From contig NZOF01000072.1 in the NCBI GenBank assembly GCA_002695185.1, forward strand, positions 1-21,585: a DNA stretch of 21,585 bases, in the 5' to 3' direction. Source of the stretch: Erythrobacter sp. GTDB taxonomy: Bacteria > Pseudomonadota > Alphaproteobacteria > Sphingomonadales > Sphingomonadaceae. The notes under the pieces are model-generated. The model was not told the origin of the DNA, did not search any database, and worked only from the letters and a program-made list of their open reading frames with translations. Both the position numbers and the translations under genes were made by a program. Of the stretch, positions 14,042-21,585 are shown in pieces (within the stretch, counting starts at the first letter, position 1; each line of letters starts with the position of its first letter).

Positions 14042-14935
14042 TCAACCGAACACCAGCGCTCGATGGGCCGAGGTGCCCGCCGTCACGCCGTCTGCGACCG
14101 CCCAGCTTACGCTGTGAGGGGCACGGGCGATATCGCCGGCGGCATAGAGACCCGGAACAGATGTCATCTTGTCGCCATCGGTGCGAATGATCGGCCCGAC
14201 CGGACTCTCGCCGATGTCTGCGCCCAATTGCTCCGCCAAGGGGCTGCCGAGACAGGACCGCGGTGCGATGTAAAGCGCGGCCAGCGCGCGCCGTTCGCCG
14301 GTTTCCAGCTCGATGGCGGAAAGAGCCGGGCCTTCGCCGATCAGCGCAGCGACGGGAGCCGCTTCTATCGACACGCCATGCGCAGCAAGCCTGTCGGCAT
14401 CGCCTTCCTCCAGTTTCGCGCCATTGAGATAAAGCGTGGTCGGACCCCATTCGGCGATGAGACAGGCCTGATGAACCGACATGGGCATGCGGTAGAGCAC
14501 CCCAAGCGGCTGATCGCTGAACTCGATTCCATGGCAATAGGGACAATGCAGCACCGCCTTGCCCCAACGCTCTTCGAGTCCGGGAAGCACCGGCAGTTCG
14601 TCCCGCAATCCGAACGCAAGGATAAGCTTGCGCGCTTCAAGCTCATCCCCATTGGCGAGCGACACCGCGAAGCCATCCCCGGCCAGACGAGCCTCGGTGG
14701 CTTCCGCCTCGATCAATTCGACCGTGGGATAGGCAAGAAGCTGGTTGCGCGCGGTAGCCAGTATCTGTCCGGGATCGCTGCCATCCTGCCCCAGAAAGCC
14801 ATGCGATGCGGATGCGAACCTGTTGCGGGGCTTGCCCGTATCCAGCAAGCGCACGGTGCGGCGCGCCCGCGCGAGATAGGTGGCCGCAGCCAATCCGGCG
14901 AAGCCGCCGCCAACGATTACAGCATCAGCTTTCAT
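14042..14935 (-). CDS. Thioredoxin-reductase-like FAD oxidoreductase with CPYC motif
   Basis: This 297-residue flavoprotein has an N-terminal FAD-binding motif VIVGGGFAGLAAATYLAR (7-24), a redox pair C131-PY-C134 in HCPYCHGIEF, and a C-terminal FAD motif GLYAAGDIA. The fold matches thioredoxin reductase, but at the place of the NADPH-binding GxGxxA/S motif it reads LGVLYRMPMSVHQA (144-157), without the glycine pattern. The CxxCHG motif and the altered NADPH site resemble the GliT/HlmI-type dithiol oxidases, which use oxygen, more than TrxB (CATCDG). I chose the ATG at 14935 because GGAG is 7 bases upstream; the ATG at 14941 is only 3 bases from it. It overlaps the Rrf2 gene by 11 bases and is followed 4 bases later by the methyltransferase. 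Confidence 0.83.
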   Translation of the reverse strand: MKADAVIVGGGFAGLAAATYLARARRTVRLLDTGKPRNRFASASHGFLGQDGSDPGQILATARNQLLAYPTVELIEAEATEARLAGDGFAVSLANGDELEARKLILAFGLRDELPVLPGLEERWGKAVLHCPYCHGIEFSDQPLGVLYRMPMSVHQACLIAEWGPTTLYLNGAKLEEGDADRLAAHGVSIEAAPVAALIGEGPALSAIELETGERRALAALYIAPRSCLGSPLAEQLGADIGESPVGPIIRTDGDKMTSVPGLYAAGDIARAPHSVSWAVADGVTAGTSAHRALVFG

Positions 14936-15389
14936 GAGCATTCTCCAGAGTGAAGGAACCGCCGCGCTGGGACAGGCTGGCGTGAAAATCGGCGCTTAGC
15001 TGGGCCAGCGTTACTTCGCCGAAGCGTTGGAGGAGCAGCGCTTCGGCTTCGTCGAAGGCTTGTCCCAGCGCGGCATTGACGGCCTGCTCCACAAGGCAGC
15101 CCGGCGCGTCGGTGCGATTGCCCATGGCGAGAATTTCCGGTTCGCCCAGCGCATCGTAAATGTCCCGCAAGGTGACAGTCTCCAGATCGCAGGCGATCCG
15201 CCAGCCACCGCCATGCCCCTTTTCGGAGTTGACGAACCCGCGCTGCCGCAGGCCCGCCATGGTGCGACGGAGCACCACGGGGTTGGTGTTCATGGCGCGG
15301 GCGAGCGCTTCCGACGTCTGCGGTTCAGGCGGTTCGGCCATGTGAAGTAGCACGTGGAGCACGCCCGACAATCGGCTGTCTCGTCTCAT
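14925..15389 (-). CDS. Rrf2-family regulator without a full cysteine triad
   Basis: This 154-residue Rrf2-family winged-HTH protein has the pattern SRLSGVLHVLLHMAE, SEALARAMNTNPVVLRRTMAGLRQRGFV (recognition region about 26-53) and a wing GHGGGWRIA. In the region where NsrR and IscR have three cysteines it has only C98 (APGCLVEQAVNAAL); C67 lies in the wing. An Fe-S cluster is therefore unlikely, and a thiol-based or ligand switch as in YwnA/CymR-like members is more plausible. It is the first gene of a three-gene unit with a CxxC flavoprotein (11-base overlap) and a methyltransferase, so it probably represses this unit in response to a reactive thiol or electrophile. The palindrome TCATATGA at 15396-15403, just upstream of the ATG, may be part of its operator. 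Confidence 0.85.
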   Translation of the reverse strand: MRRDSRLSGVLHVLLHMAEPPEPQTSEALARAMNTNPVVLRRTMAGLRQRGFVNSEKGHGGGWRIACDLETVTLRDIYDALGEPEILAMGNRTDAPGCLVEQAVNAALGQAFDEAEALLLQRFGEVTLAQLSADFHASLSQRGGSFTLENAHES

Positions 15390-15466
15390 GTAACTTCATA
15401 TGATGCGTGATGCGATGAGTGTCAATGGTCTGAGGCAGCCGTTGCCCGCCAGGGAAGTCCCAAATC

Positions 15467-17909
15467 TCAGAAGCGATTGGTGAGCATCAAGCCGATGGTG
15501 CGAGGGTTGGGCGGTGTATTGTAGGGATCATATCCCAGAACGCTGTCGACAATCCGCGGTGGACGCGCATCGAACAGGTTGGCGACAACCAGTTGCACCT
15601 CACTGTCCTGCAGCCCTGCACTGCCGGTCAATCGGCCAACGTCGAAACCGAAAAACAGCGACGCGGTGGTGTAAGAACCGATCTTGCGCGCCGGTTCACC
15701 CGGCCGGTTGTCGGTAAAGCCATCGACATAATTGACCACCGTGCCAACTGAGAAGCCATCCCGCCCCCAGATGAAGGTGCCGTTGAGGCGCAAGTCGGAA
15801 GGCTGGGCATAGCCGTCGAGGCGGGAAACCGACTGTCCATTGCTGGCCGTCAGATCGAGATTGAGAATATACTGGCCGGTGAGATGCAGACTGGTCTGCC
15901 CACCCAGCAGCGGTGCCTGATAGGACAACTCGAAATCGAGACCATCCGTCTTCTCGACCGCGAAGTTCTGCGGACGGATATCCGCGACGAGCTGGACCTG
16001 CGAGAACAGTTCAGCGGGAATGTCACCGGCGTTGTTATAGATCACCGTGCCGCCGTCGTTCACAAAGGGAATGCCGGTAGCAAACCAGCGGAACACGGTG
16101 GGATTGTGGACGATACTCTGGATCAGCTCGGCACTCGGATTGGCAACATTGAACGCCTGGAGGTCAGACACCGACACGCTGTCATTCTGTGAGGGCGTGA
16201 CCACACGTCCGGAAATCTTGATCCGGTAATAGCCTGCCTTGAGCGAGAGGCCGGGCGCAAATTCAGGCGTCAGATCGATCCCAACGGTGAAGGTATCCGC
16301 GTTCCGGGTCTTCAGTTCCGGGTTTGCACCGGCGCGATACATCACCAGCGCGTTTCCGTCCGGCAAGGCCGAATTCTGATCGGCCGGATGGAGAAAGGCG
16401 TAAGGATAGTTCCAGAAGGATACCTGCTCGGCAATGCCGATCGTATCGCGGAAGCGCGGCACCAGGAAGGAGCGCGCATAGGTGCCGCGTAGAGCGACGC
16501 TCTCATTGATCTGCCAGCGTGCACCGATTTTGGGCGCGAGGGCATCGTCGAAACCCAGATCTTCATAGCGCAGCGCGCCAGTGACGTTGAGCGAGCGCAC
16601 GAAGCCAATATCCTGATGGGGGCCTACCAGCGGCAGGTTGATTTCACCGAACAGGGATTTGACCTCGCGCTCACCGCCATCGAGATGGAAGAAGATTGCC
16701 GCGTCGGTGCGCATCTTCTCCTTGCGATATTGCGCCCCGCCCGCCGCCATCGCCGTACCGCCCGGAAGCATGAAGAGCGGTGTCTGGCCTCTCAGTTCGA
16801 CGGCAAACAGGCTGTTCTTGTGCTCATAATCCGTCCACGGATCATCGAAGGGCGGCAGACCATAATAGAGCTTGCTGCTCGTCGTGTTGTGACCGTAGTC
16901 GATATTCAGGTCGAGCGACGTCGCTCCGGGTCCTTGCCAATGCAGGTTACCGTAAATCGAATAGCCGGTCGTGCGCGTGTCATAGAAGCGGTTGTCTTCA
17001 GGTTCATCGATATAGCGGATTACCGCATCGCGATCTCTCCTGAAGCGGGAAGCATCTACGGAGAAGGTGAAGTCACCAAAGTCCTGCTCAAGCCCGCCAT
17101 AAAAGCCCGTAACGGTCTCATTGGGAAGCTGGGTGATCTGCAGCGGCACGTTCGATACCACGATGGGATCCTCGATGAACGCTTCCCGGCGCTGATACAT
17201 CGCCATGCTGTAGACATGGCCGCTGTCCCAGGAATGCCCGGCAAGGCCGCTGGCTTCCCGAGCCTGTCTCCGTCGCCGTTGACCCGCGCAGGCGCACTTC
17301 CAGGCCGTCCTTGGGCTTGCGCGTTACGATATTTACGACGCCGGCCACGGCATCGGCGCCGTAGGTCGCGGATGCTCCATCCGAGATGATATCGATGCGC
17401 TCGATCAGTGCCGATGGAATGACCGAAACCGTCGAAGCCTCGATCATGCCGACCGAAGCCATGCGTCTGCCATTGAGCAATGTCAGCGTTGCATCCGATC
17501 CAAGGCCGCGTAACGCGAAACCGGCAAAAGCATCATATTGATTATAGGTAGTTCCTCGTCCCAGGGTCGAACCGACCTGCGCTGCCGTTGTCCCGAAATC
17601 ACTAAGGTCGCCGGTAAAGTTCTGTGGGATTGTGAGCATGTATTCCGACAGCGAACCGGCACCGGATTGCACGATGTCTGCCTTGCCATAGGTGAAGACC
17701 GGGCTGGCGACATACTCCTTCGGCAATCCCCGGATGAGCGAGCCGGTCACGACAATCGCATCGGTCTCATCATGGGCATCCTTCGCCTCAGCGTCTTCAA
17801 CGGGAATATCAGACGGCTCTCCCCCCACGCCCTCCTGGGCATAGGCCGGAAGCGCCAAGACGCTGGCCAAAGGGACGATAGCGGTGAGTCGTGAAACGGA
17901 ACGCAACAA
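15467..17909 (-). pseudogene. TonB-dependent receptor interrupted by a frameshift
   Basis: Two minus-strand frames together make one receptor of about 813 residues. The first (17909 to about 17260) has a signal peptide (LASVLALPAYA), a TonB box DAIVVTGSLI and a plug with LRGLGSDATLTLLNGRR and IERIDIISDGASATYGADAVAGVVNIVTRKP. The second (about 17290 to 15467) carries the barrel, beginning SGLAGHSWDSGHVYSMAMYQRR and ending LMLTNRF with a terminal Phe. They meet at about 17255-17290, where a one-base deletion or two-base insertion would join them; the full span is 3n+1. The start is a TTG at 17909 after GGGGGTGATC, a near-perfect ribosome site, and no ATG fits. It may be a recent pseudogene or a sequencing error. 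The plug with AGVVNIVTRKP is of the large receptor type abundant in sphingomonads, and the ligand is unknown. Confidence 0.8.
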
Positions 17910-17936
17910 TAGATCACCCCCAATTCATGTGATGTG

Positions 17937-17946
17937 ATAACGTATC
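17937..17946 (-). promoter_or_regulatory. Shared GATACGTTAT element (Zur-like) before the second TonB receptor gene
   Basis: The minus strand reads GATACGTTAT at 17946-17937, continuing CACATCAC, identical over 10 bases to the element upstream of the ZnuD-like receptor at 13082-13073. Within the longer plus-strand string ATGTGATAACGTATC, 13 of 15 positions agree by eye with the proteobacterial Zur palindrome ATGTTATAACATATC. It lies directly downstream of the predicted -10, suiting a repressor. Confidence 0.45.
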
Positions 17947-17974
17947 CTAAAATGGGAGAAGCAGGAAATGTCAA
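17946..17974 (-). promoter_or_regulatory. Promoter of the second TonB receptor gene
   Basis: On the minus strand a consensus -35 box TTGACA (17974-17969) is followed after 17 bases by TTTAGG (17951-17946), a weak -10. The GATACGTTAT element starts at the last base of the -10. The start codon is 37 bases further on. Confidence 0.45.
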
Positions 17975-18228
17975 TGCGCAATGATTCTTTACTGCCCGGA
18001 CATTCCAAGCTGAGGAGCGAAGGTCCGCGAAAGGTCGCCTTGAAGTCGACATTTTTGTTGCATTTCCCTGCGCTAACCGGGCGATCCGCCTCTCTACGTA
18101 AGAGAGGTCAATGATAATGCAGGCATTTGGGTGGCAGCGTGGATGTTCGATCGAGCGTACGCATGGTGCGCCAGCACAGAAATCCATGGGCTGCGGAGAC
18201 CGAACGCGGACACAGCGCCGGTGAAGCC

Positions 18229-19140
18229 ATGGTATTCGAGATTCGTCAGCTACGCTATGCTGTCGCTGCAGGGGAATGCGGAAGCTTTTCCAAGGCTGCA
18301 GGTAAGCTCAATGTCAAACAATCCACGCTCAGTCGTCGCATCATGCTCCTGGAACAAGATATCGGCCTGACCATCTTCGAACGCTCGACACGGGGTGCTG
18401 CACCGACCCGAGAGGGCAGCGCATTTCTTGCAGTTGCGCGACAGATCGTCGAGGAAGCGGAGGGTTTGCGATCGAATGCGCAAGCGATCTCGCGCGGCGA
18501 AGCCGGAACGCTTGTGATCGGTTTCAGCACTTCGCTGTCGGCCGGCAATTTACGGACCGCTTTGTTGAGATTCCGCCAATGCTACCCCGACGTAGAAATT
18601 CGTGGTGTTGAAGCTGGTTGGGACAGCCTGGCCCGTGGACTCGCTGCTCGAACGATTGATGTGGCGATTGTCCCAGGCGAACTGAACGGACCAACTTTTG
18701 CAAAGCTGCATCTCTGGCCGGAAAGGCTACTGGTCGCTTTGCCGCAGTCGCATCATGCTGCCCAATTGGACGTACTTTTTTGGACCGACCTTCGAGATTC
18801 AATATTCGTGCTGCCCACCCTTGATCCAGGGCCGGATGCAGCGGAATTGATACGGGCAAGGCTTCAAGGATGCGGCGTTATACCGAGCATCGTGATGCAA
18901 GAGATCACTCGTGAGAACATTCTGAACCTTGTGGCAGTCGGGGACTTCGTGACGATAGTATCCGAAACGGCGTCGGGTACGCAGCATCCTGGCGTAGTAC
19001 TGCGTGAGGTGCGCGATAGCGCAGGTCTTGCCCATGTGGATTTCTGGGCATGGTGGCATAAGCGGAACGACAATGCAGCGCTTGAACGTTTCCTGCGTCT
19101 TGTAAAGGACCGCCACGAACCGGTGCCGGTGCGCTCCTGA
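18229..19140 (+). CDS. LysR-family transcriptional regulator
   Basis: This 303-residue LysR-type regulator has a winged HTH (about 1-62: EIRQLRYAVAAGECGSFSKAAGKLNVKQSTLSRRIMLLEQDIGLTIFERSTRG) in its usual form, shown in parts here as EIRQLRYAV, SFSKAAGKLNV and STLSRRI. It is followed by a co-inducer domain from about 90 (GTLVIGFSTSLSAG, then VAIVPGEL). The ATG at 18229 gives a normal N-terminus for the family; an upstream in-frame start at 18127 would add 34 unrelated residues. It is divergent from the frameshifted TonB receptor gene and may regulate it. Alternatively it belongs to the conjugative element: LysR genes often lie at the end of trb clusters with DUF2274. The inducer is unknown. 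Confidence 0.9.
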   Translation: MVFEIRQLRYAVAAGECGSFSKAAGKLNVKQSTLSRRIMLLEQDIGLTIFERSTRGAAPTREGSAFLAVARQIVEEAEGLRSNAQAISRGEAGTLVIGFSTSLSAGNLRTALLRFRQCYPDVEIRGVEAGWDSLARGLAARTIDVAIVPGELNGPTFAKLHLWPERLLVALPQSHHAAQLDVLFWTDLRDSIFVLPTLDPGPDAAELIRARLQGCGVIPSIVMQEITRENILNLVAVGDFVTIVSETASGTQHPGVVLREVRDSAGLAHVDFWAWWHKRNDNAALERFLRLVKDRHEPVPVRS

Positions 19141-19308
19141 CCGAAAGGGAAAGGAGAATTGCGCTGTTCTTCCTAACGACAATCCATGAGGCCCTCACAG
19201 CCCGCCGCAATCTCACAATCTTTCACCGCATGGGCCTTCGGTGCGTCCGATTTCAGTCATGCGCGGATGCTAGCTAAAGCCGCAAACACACTGCGAAAGG
19301 AGAGGCAT

Positions 19309-19482
19309 ATGCTGTGTAACACTCTGGATGATCTTGAACGCCGGGCCAATGAAGAAAGCAAATTGGCAAAGGCAGCCCAGAACCCTGTAATGGCATCGGC
19401 CCATCGATTGCTTGCGATCCAATATGAAGAAGATCTGCGGCAATTGCAGCATGCGCCAGGCAGCACGCCAGCTAAGGAATAG
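19309..19482 (+). CDS. Small unknown protein, 57 residues
   Basis: This short reading frame encodes 57 residues beginning MLCNTLDDLERRANEESKLAK and ending STPAKE, largely helical and charged, with no signal peptide or membrane segment. I do not recognise a family. A strong ribosome site (AAGGAGAGG, 4-5 bases before the ATG) supports translation from 19309 rather than the further upstream in-frame ATG at 19186. It is downstream of and on the same strand as the LysR gene (168-base gap), next to the IS insertion. Its function is unknown; an accessory protein of the mobile element is one possibility. Confidence 0.55.
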   Translation: MLCNTLDDLERRANEESKLAKAAQNPVMASAHRLLAIQYEEDLRQLQHAPGSTPAKE

Positions 19483-19600
19483 AGTTTGCGGCAGGCAATC
19501 GGACAGTTCGAATATCAGATGACGCCGCTTCGGTGGCATTTTTCCTTCGACAACACGGACAAGCTTCCTATACTACAGAACCTCGTCGCCATGTCGAATG

Positions 19601-19604
19601 CTAG
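19601..19604. repeat. Target-site duplication CTAG, left copy
   Basis: CTAG immediately precedes the left terminal repeat of the IS, and an identical CTAG follows the right end at 20456-20459. A TA target within CTAG is an equivalent reading, since the motif is palindromic. Confidence 0.7.
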
Positions 19605-19617
19605 GGTTGAGACTCAA

Positions 19618-20375
19618 TCAGAGCCAGAACGCGAGCGCGGTTACGAGCGCCACGCCTGACAAGAAGTTGGCGGCGAGCTTGTCGTAGCGGGTTGCGACGC
19701 GGCGGAAATCCTTGATGCGGCAGAAGGCGTTCTCGATGAGGTGTCGGCTGCGGTACCGCTGCAGGTCGTAGCGGATGGCACGCTTGCGGTTGCGCCTGCC
19801 AGGGATGACGGGGGTGGTGCCGTTGTCTCGCAGAACCTTGCGCAAGCTGTTGGCATTGTAGCCCTTATCACCAAGCAGGTAGCGCATGCGGCCCGCGCGT
19901 TCGAGCAGCGCCGGGGCGGCCTTCACGTCGCTGACATTGCCTGCGGTCAGCATCAAGGCATAGGGTCGACCGAGCACATCGGTCAGGGCATGGACCTTGG
20001 TTGTCCAGCCGCCGCGAGAACGGCCGATCGCCTGCGTCTGGCGCCCCCTTTTCCACCAAACGCGGAGCGCTGGGCTTTGATGTAGGTGCTGTCGATCGCA
20101 GTACTCTTCGTGACTGCGCCCGCTTCAGCCAGCGTGTCGAGCAACTTCGTCCAGAAGCCCCGCCGCGACCAGCGATTGAAGCGGTTGTAGATCGTGGTCG
20201 AAGGCCCGTAGTCCGCCGGGCAGTCGCACCAGCGGCAACCGGACTTCAGCACGTGGAAGATGCCCGAGATTACCCGCCGATCATCGACGCGCCGCGCTCC
20301 GGGCTGGTTCTTTGGCAAGTGCGGCTCGATCGCCAGCCAGGCTTCATCCGACAACCAAAACAGCGAACGCGACAT
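19618..20375 (-). CDS. IS5-family transposase (two frames, -1 frameshift)
   Basis: The DDE transposase is split into two frames. The upstream one (20375-19983) starts MSRSLFWLSDEAW and carries the first catalytic Asp in AIDSTYIKAQ. The second (from about 20045 to 19618) carries TQAIGRSRGGWTTKVHAL, VLGRPYALMLTAGN, the second Asp in LGDKGYNA and the Glu in RHLIENAFCRIKDF. The frames join by a -1 shift at the tract AAAAGGGGG (minus strand, plus positions 20044-20052), a probable programmed frameshift, typical of this IS group. Its stop lies within the left terminal repeat. Both halves look intact, so the element is probably active. An ATG at 20390 would add five residues. Confidence 0.85.
20044..20052 (-). 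other. Probable programmed -1 frameshift site in the transposase
   Basis: The minus strand reads AAAAGGGGG at this tract. Slipping back one base here moves from the frame ending ARRRRSAVL into GRQTQAIGRSRGGWTTK, the conserved IS5 transposase segment. Confidence 0.6.
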
Positions 20376-20455
20376 CGACAGGGCCTCCATCCATCGTGAA
20401 AACCCATTGAATCAACCTATGCATGTACTTTCAAGAGCCTGATTGGGTTTTAACC

Positions 20456-20459
20456 CTAG
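20456..20459. repeat. Target-site duplication CTAG, right copy
   Basis: CTAG directly follows the right terminal repeat of the IS and matches the left copy at 19601-19604. It contains the stop codon of the DUF2274 gene. Confidence 0.7.
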
Positions 20460-20695
20460 GCCCCATCGGATGCATTCATATGCGCACGGTGACGGCGAAA
20501 CGCGCGATCGGTTTTCATGAACTGAACGAGCATGGGCGCAATCAATCGTTCGGGTTTGACAGCGTCACCGCCGCTTTCTGCGGCGAGGGCTGTAGCATAT
20601 GCGACGAGGTCGCGATGGACTGGCGAAGGCAACTCAACAGTCAGCTTGACCGGCTTCTCGTCAACTAGTGGTCCCAATCTCAGTTTGGTCATCAT
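20456..20695 (-). CDS. DUF2274 protein of the trb conjugation cluster
   Basis: This 79-residue protein matches DUF2274, small proteins found right after trbI in alphaproteobacterial and other conjugative elements: MMTKLRLGPLVDEKPVKLTV, VHRDLVAYATALAAE and PERLIAPMLVQFMKTDRAF. The ATG at 20695 overlaps the TrbI stop (ATGA), showing co-translation. The TAG stop (20458-20456) falls in the CTAG target copy of the neighbouring IS, so the gene ends exactly where the IS begins and remains intact, since the pre-insertion sequence would give the same stop. Its role in transfer is not known; a repressor-like or structural accessory role is speculation. Confidence 0.85.
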   Translation of the reverse strand: MMTKLRLGPLVDEKPVKLTVELPSPVHRDLVAYATALAAESGGDAVKPERLIAPMLVQFMKTDRAFRRHRAHMNASDGA

Positions 20696-21585
20696 GCTCC
20701 TCCACCAGGTTCCAGTATCAAATCGCGTGTGACAATCACGCGCACCGGCATGCCAGGGCGAATAGTGAGCGTCGGCTGCACATTGAGCTGACGCCGGATA
20801 ATCTGCTGGCCGGCCTGGTTGAGCGTGTCCTGCGTGCCGCGCTGAAGCGCGCGAACAAGATCACCGTCATCGTCACTCACCAGTTCGGTACCCACGCCGA
20901 GCAAGGTCGAGATGGCCGCCGCGCGGAGCATCATGCTCCAATGATAATCGGTGCGATCCTGTAATCCCGCCTGCCCTGCCGCATCAGCGCCAGGCTCGCG
21001 TTCGAGCACAAGCGAGTGCCCATCGGGTAGAATGAGCCTTGTCCAGGCGAGCAACAGCCGATTCTGCCCGAAGGAGATTTGGCTATCATACTCGCCGATC
21101 AGCCGCGCGCCTTGGGGAATCAGGAGGTGATGCCCGGTCAGGCTGTCATAGACATGCGCGGTGACCTGCGCCGTGACCTGACCCGGCAGATCCGAACGAA
21201 GGCCGGTAATAAGCGCGGCGGGAATAACGCTCCCGGCCTGGACCACAAACGGCGAGGCGGGCGGTACCAAGCGCTCGCCGCTGACCATCCGCCGCTCGGT
21301 CTCCCGGCCAAGAAAGGCGCGCTTCTCAACCTGTCCGTTCTGGATTCTATCCTCGCTGCGCTGCCCTTCGCGCGAGGGCTGCGCGCCCGACATATCGGGG
21401 AACGCAAGTCTTGCGCCGCCCGGCATAGCCCCGTCGCCTGTGCCTCGTGTGCCCAGGAACAGACCACTGATGCGCGCAGCGTCCTGTTCCTGGGCGGCCC
21501 GCTCGCGTGCCTGGGCGCGCGGGTCAGGTGGTGAGGGCGGTGTGCCTATCGGCGGGACCGGTACGGCTTCGCCGCGCTCTTGCGC
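20692..21585 (-). CDS. trbI: TrbI/VirB10-family conjugal transfer protein (C-terminal part)
   Basis: The frame is open to the window edge, giving the last 297 residues of TrbI, a VirB10-type protein that spans the cell envelope and forms the outer part of the mating-pair type IV secretion channel. The visible family stretches are VQAGSVIPAALITGLRSDLPG, QVTAHVYDSLTGHHLLIPQGARLIGEYDS, QNRLLLAWTRLILPDG, YHWSMMLRAAAISTLLGVG and IRPGMPVRVIVTRDLILEP, which together make up the VirB10 C-terminal domain. A Pro/Gln/Arg-rich linker precedes it. The N-terminal cytoplasmic part and membrane helix lie outside the window. Earlier trb genes are expected further right. The gene overlaps DUF2274 by 4 bases. 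Confidence 0.92.
   Translation of the reverse strand, partial: AQERGEAVPVPPIGTPPSPPDPRAQARERAAQEQDAARISGLFLGTRGTGDGAMPGGARLAFPDMSGAQPSREGQRSEDRIQNGQVEKRAFLGRETERRMVSGERLVPPASPFVVQAGSVIPAALITGLRSDLPGQVTAQVTAHVYDSLTGHHLLIPQGARLIGEYDSQISFGQNRLLLAWTRLILPDGHSLVLEREPGADAAGQAGLQDRTDYHWSMMLRAAAISTLLGVGTELVSDDDGDLVRALQRGTQDTLNQAGQQIIRRQLNVQPTLTIRPGMPVRVIVTRDLILEPGGGA

Larger units (their letters stand above)
17910..18228. other. Divergent intergenic region between receptor and LysR genes
   Basis: About 319 bases hold the receptor leader with its ribosome site, a GATACGTTAT element and a TTGACA promoter on the minus strand. The remaining half, toward the LysR gene, must hold the LysR promoter but I cannot point to it. 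I see no gene: the in-frame upstream extension of the LysR frame (from 18127) lacks a better ribosome site. Confidence 0.45.
19605..20455 (-). mobile_element. IS5-family (IS427-like) insertion sequence, 851 bp
   Basis: A complete element is bounded by near-perfect terminal inverted repeats: left GGTTGAGACTCAATCAG (19605-19621) and right, read from the other strand, GGTTAAAACCCAATCAG (20455-20439), 14 of 17 identical. It is flanked by CTAG on both sides. The length and the two-frame transposase match IS5-family IS427-type elements. It lies between the 57-residue gene and the DUF2274 gene, with its right target copy overlapping the DUF2274 stop codon. Confidence 0.88.

Noticed and set aside
13970..14953. 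327-codon plus-strand frame
   Set aside because: It lies antisense to the flavoprotein gene, whose FAD and CPYC motifs are unambiguous; high GC makes long shadow frames common.
16616..17389. 257-codon plus-strand frame
   Set aside because: It is antisense to the TonB receptor, whose barrel and plug segments account for the sequence.
1..21585. CRISPR arrays, tRNA or rRNA genes
   Set aside because: I saw no regularly spaced repeats, and no cloverleaf-like or rRNA-like stretch on either strand.

Overview
The window looks like accessory DNA from an alphaproteobacterium, most probably a sphingomonad. The support is high-GC coding sequence, two TonB-dependent receptors, a TrbI-DUF2274 pair that ends a trb-type conjugation cluster, and an IS5-family (IS427-like) insertion sequence. 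I read it as the edge of a conjugative plasmid or integrative conjugative element next to cargo. The species, and the choice between plasmid and chromosome, cannot be decided from the sequence.

Layout, left to right. (1) 1-1903, plus strand: the end of an unknown gene, a 2OG-Fe dioxygenase, a small P-loop NTPase and a GuaD-like nucleobase deaminase. (2) 1959-2938, minus: a toxin-antitoxin module with a ParD-like antitoxin, a zeta-type kinase toxin and a palindromic operator. (3) 3214-5269, minus: an XRE regulator overlapping a SulP anion transporter by one base, behind a second palindrome. (4) 5707-7523, plus: a stand-alone divergent MreB paralogue and an Rnk-like GreA/GreB-family protein. 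(5) 7563-10527: a nitric-oxide defence locus. A minus-strand operon (group 3 truncated globin, DUF1971/YeaR-like protein, flavohaemoglobin Hmp, small membrane protein) is divergent from an NsrR-type Rrf2 regulator, with two tandem operator-like repeats between them. (6) 10755-13022, minus: a ZnuD-like TonB-dependent receptor with a His/Cys-rich segment. (7) 13360-15389, minus: an Rrf2 regulator, a thioredoxin-reductase-like flavoprotein with CPYC, and a SAM methyltransferase, tightly packed as one operon. (8) 15467-17909, minus: a second TonB-dependent receptor broken by one frameshift. (9) 18229-19482, plus: a LysR regulator and a 57-residue unknown protein. (10) 19605-20455: a complete IS with a 4-bp CTAG duplication. 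(11) 20456 to the end, minus: DUF2274 and the C-terminal part of TrbI.

The modules appear largely independent, which fits an accessory region: NO detoxification under NsrR, probable metal (zinc?) uptake through two receptors that share a GATACGTTAT element in their leaders, thiol/redox handling under a cluster-less Rrf2 protein, anion transport, and stabilisation by toxin-antitoxin. The most novel candidates are the Rrf2/CPYC-flavoprotein/methyltransferase operon, the RHH-type antitoxin paired with a zeta kinase, the orphan MreB with altered nucleotide-binding motifs, and an NsrR with unusually close cysteines.
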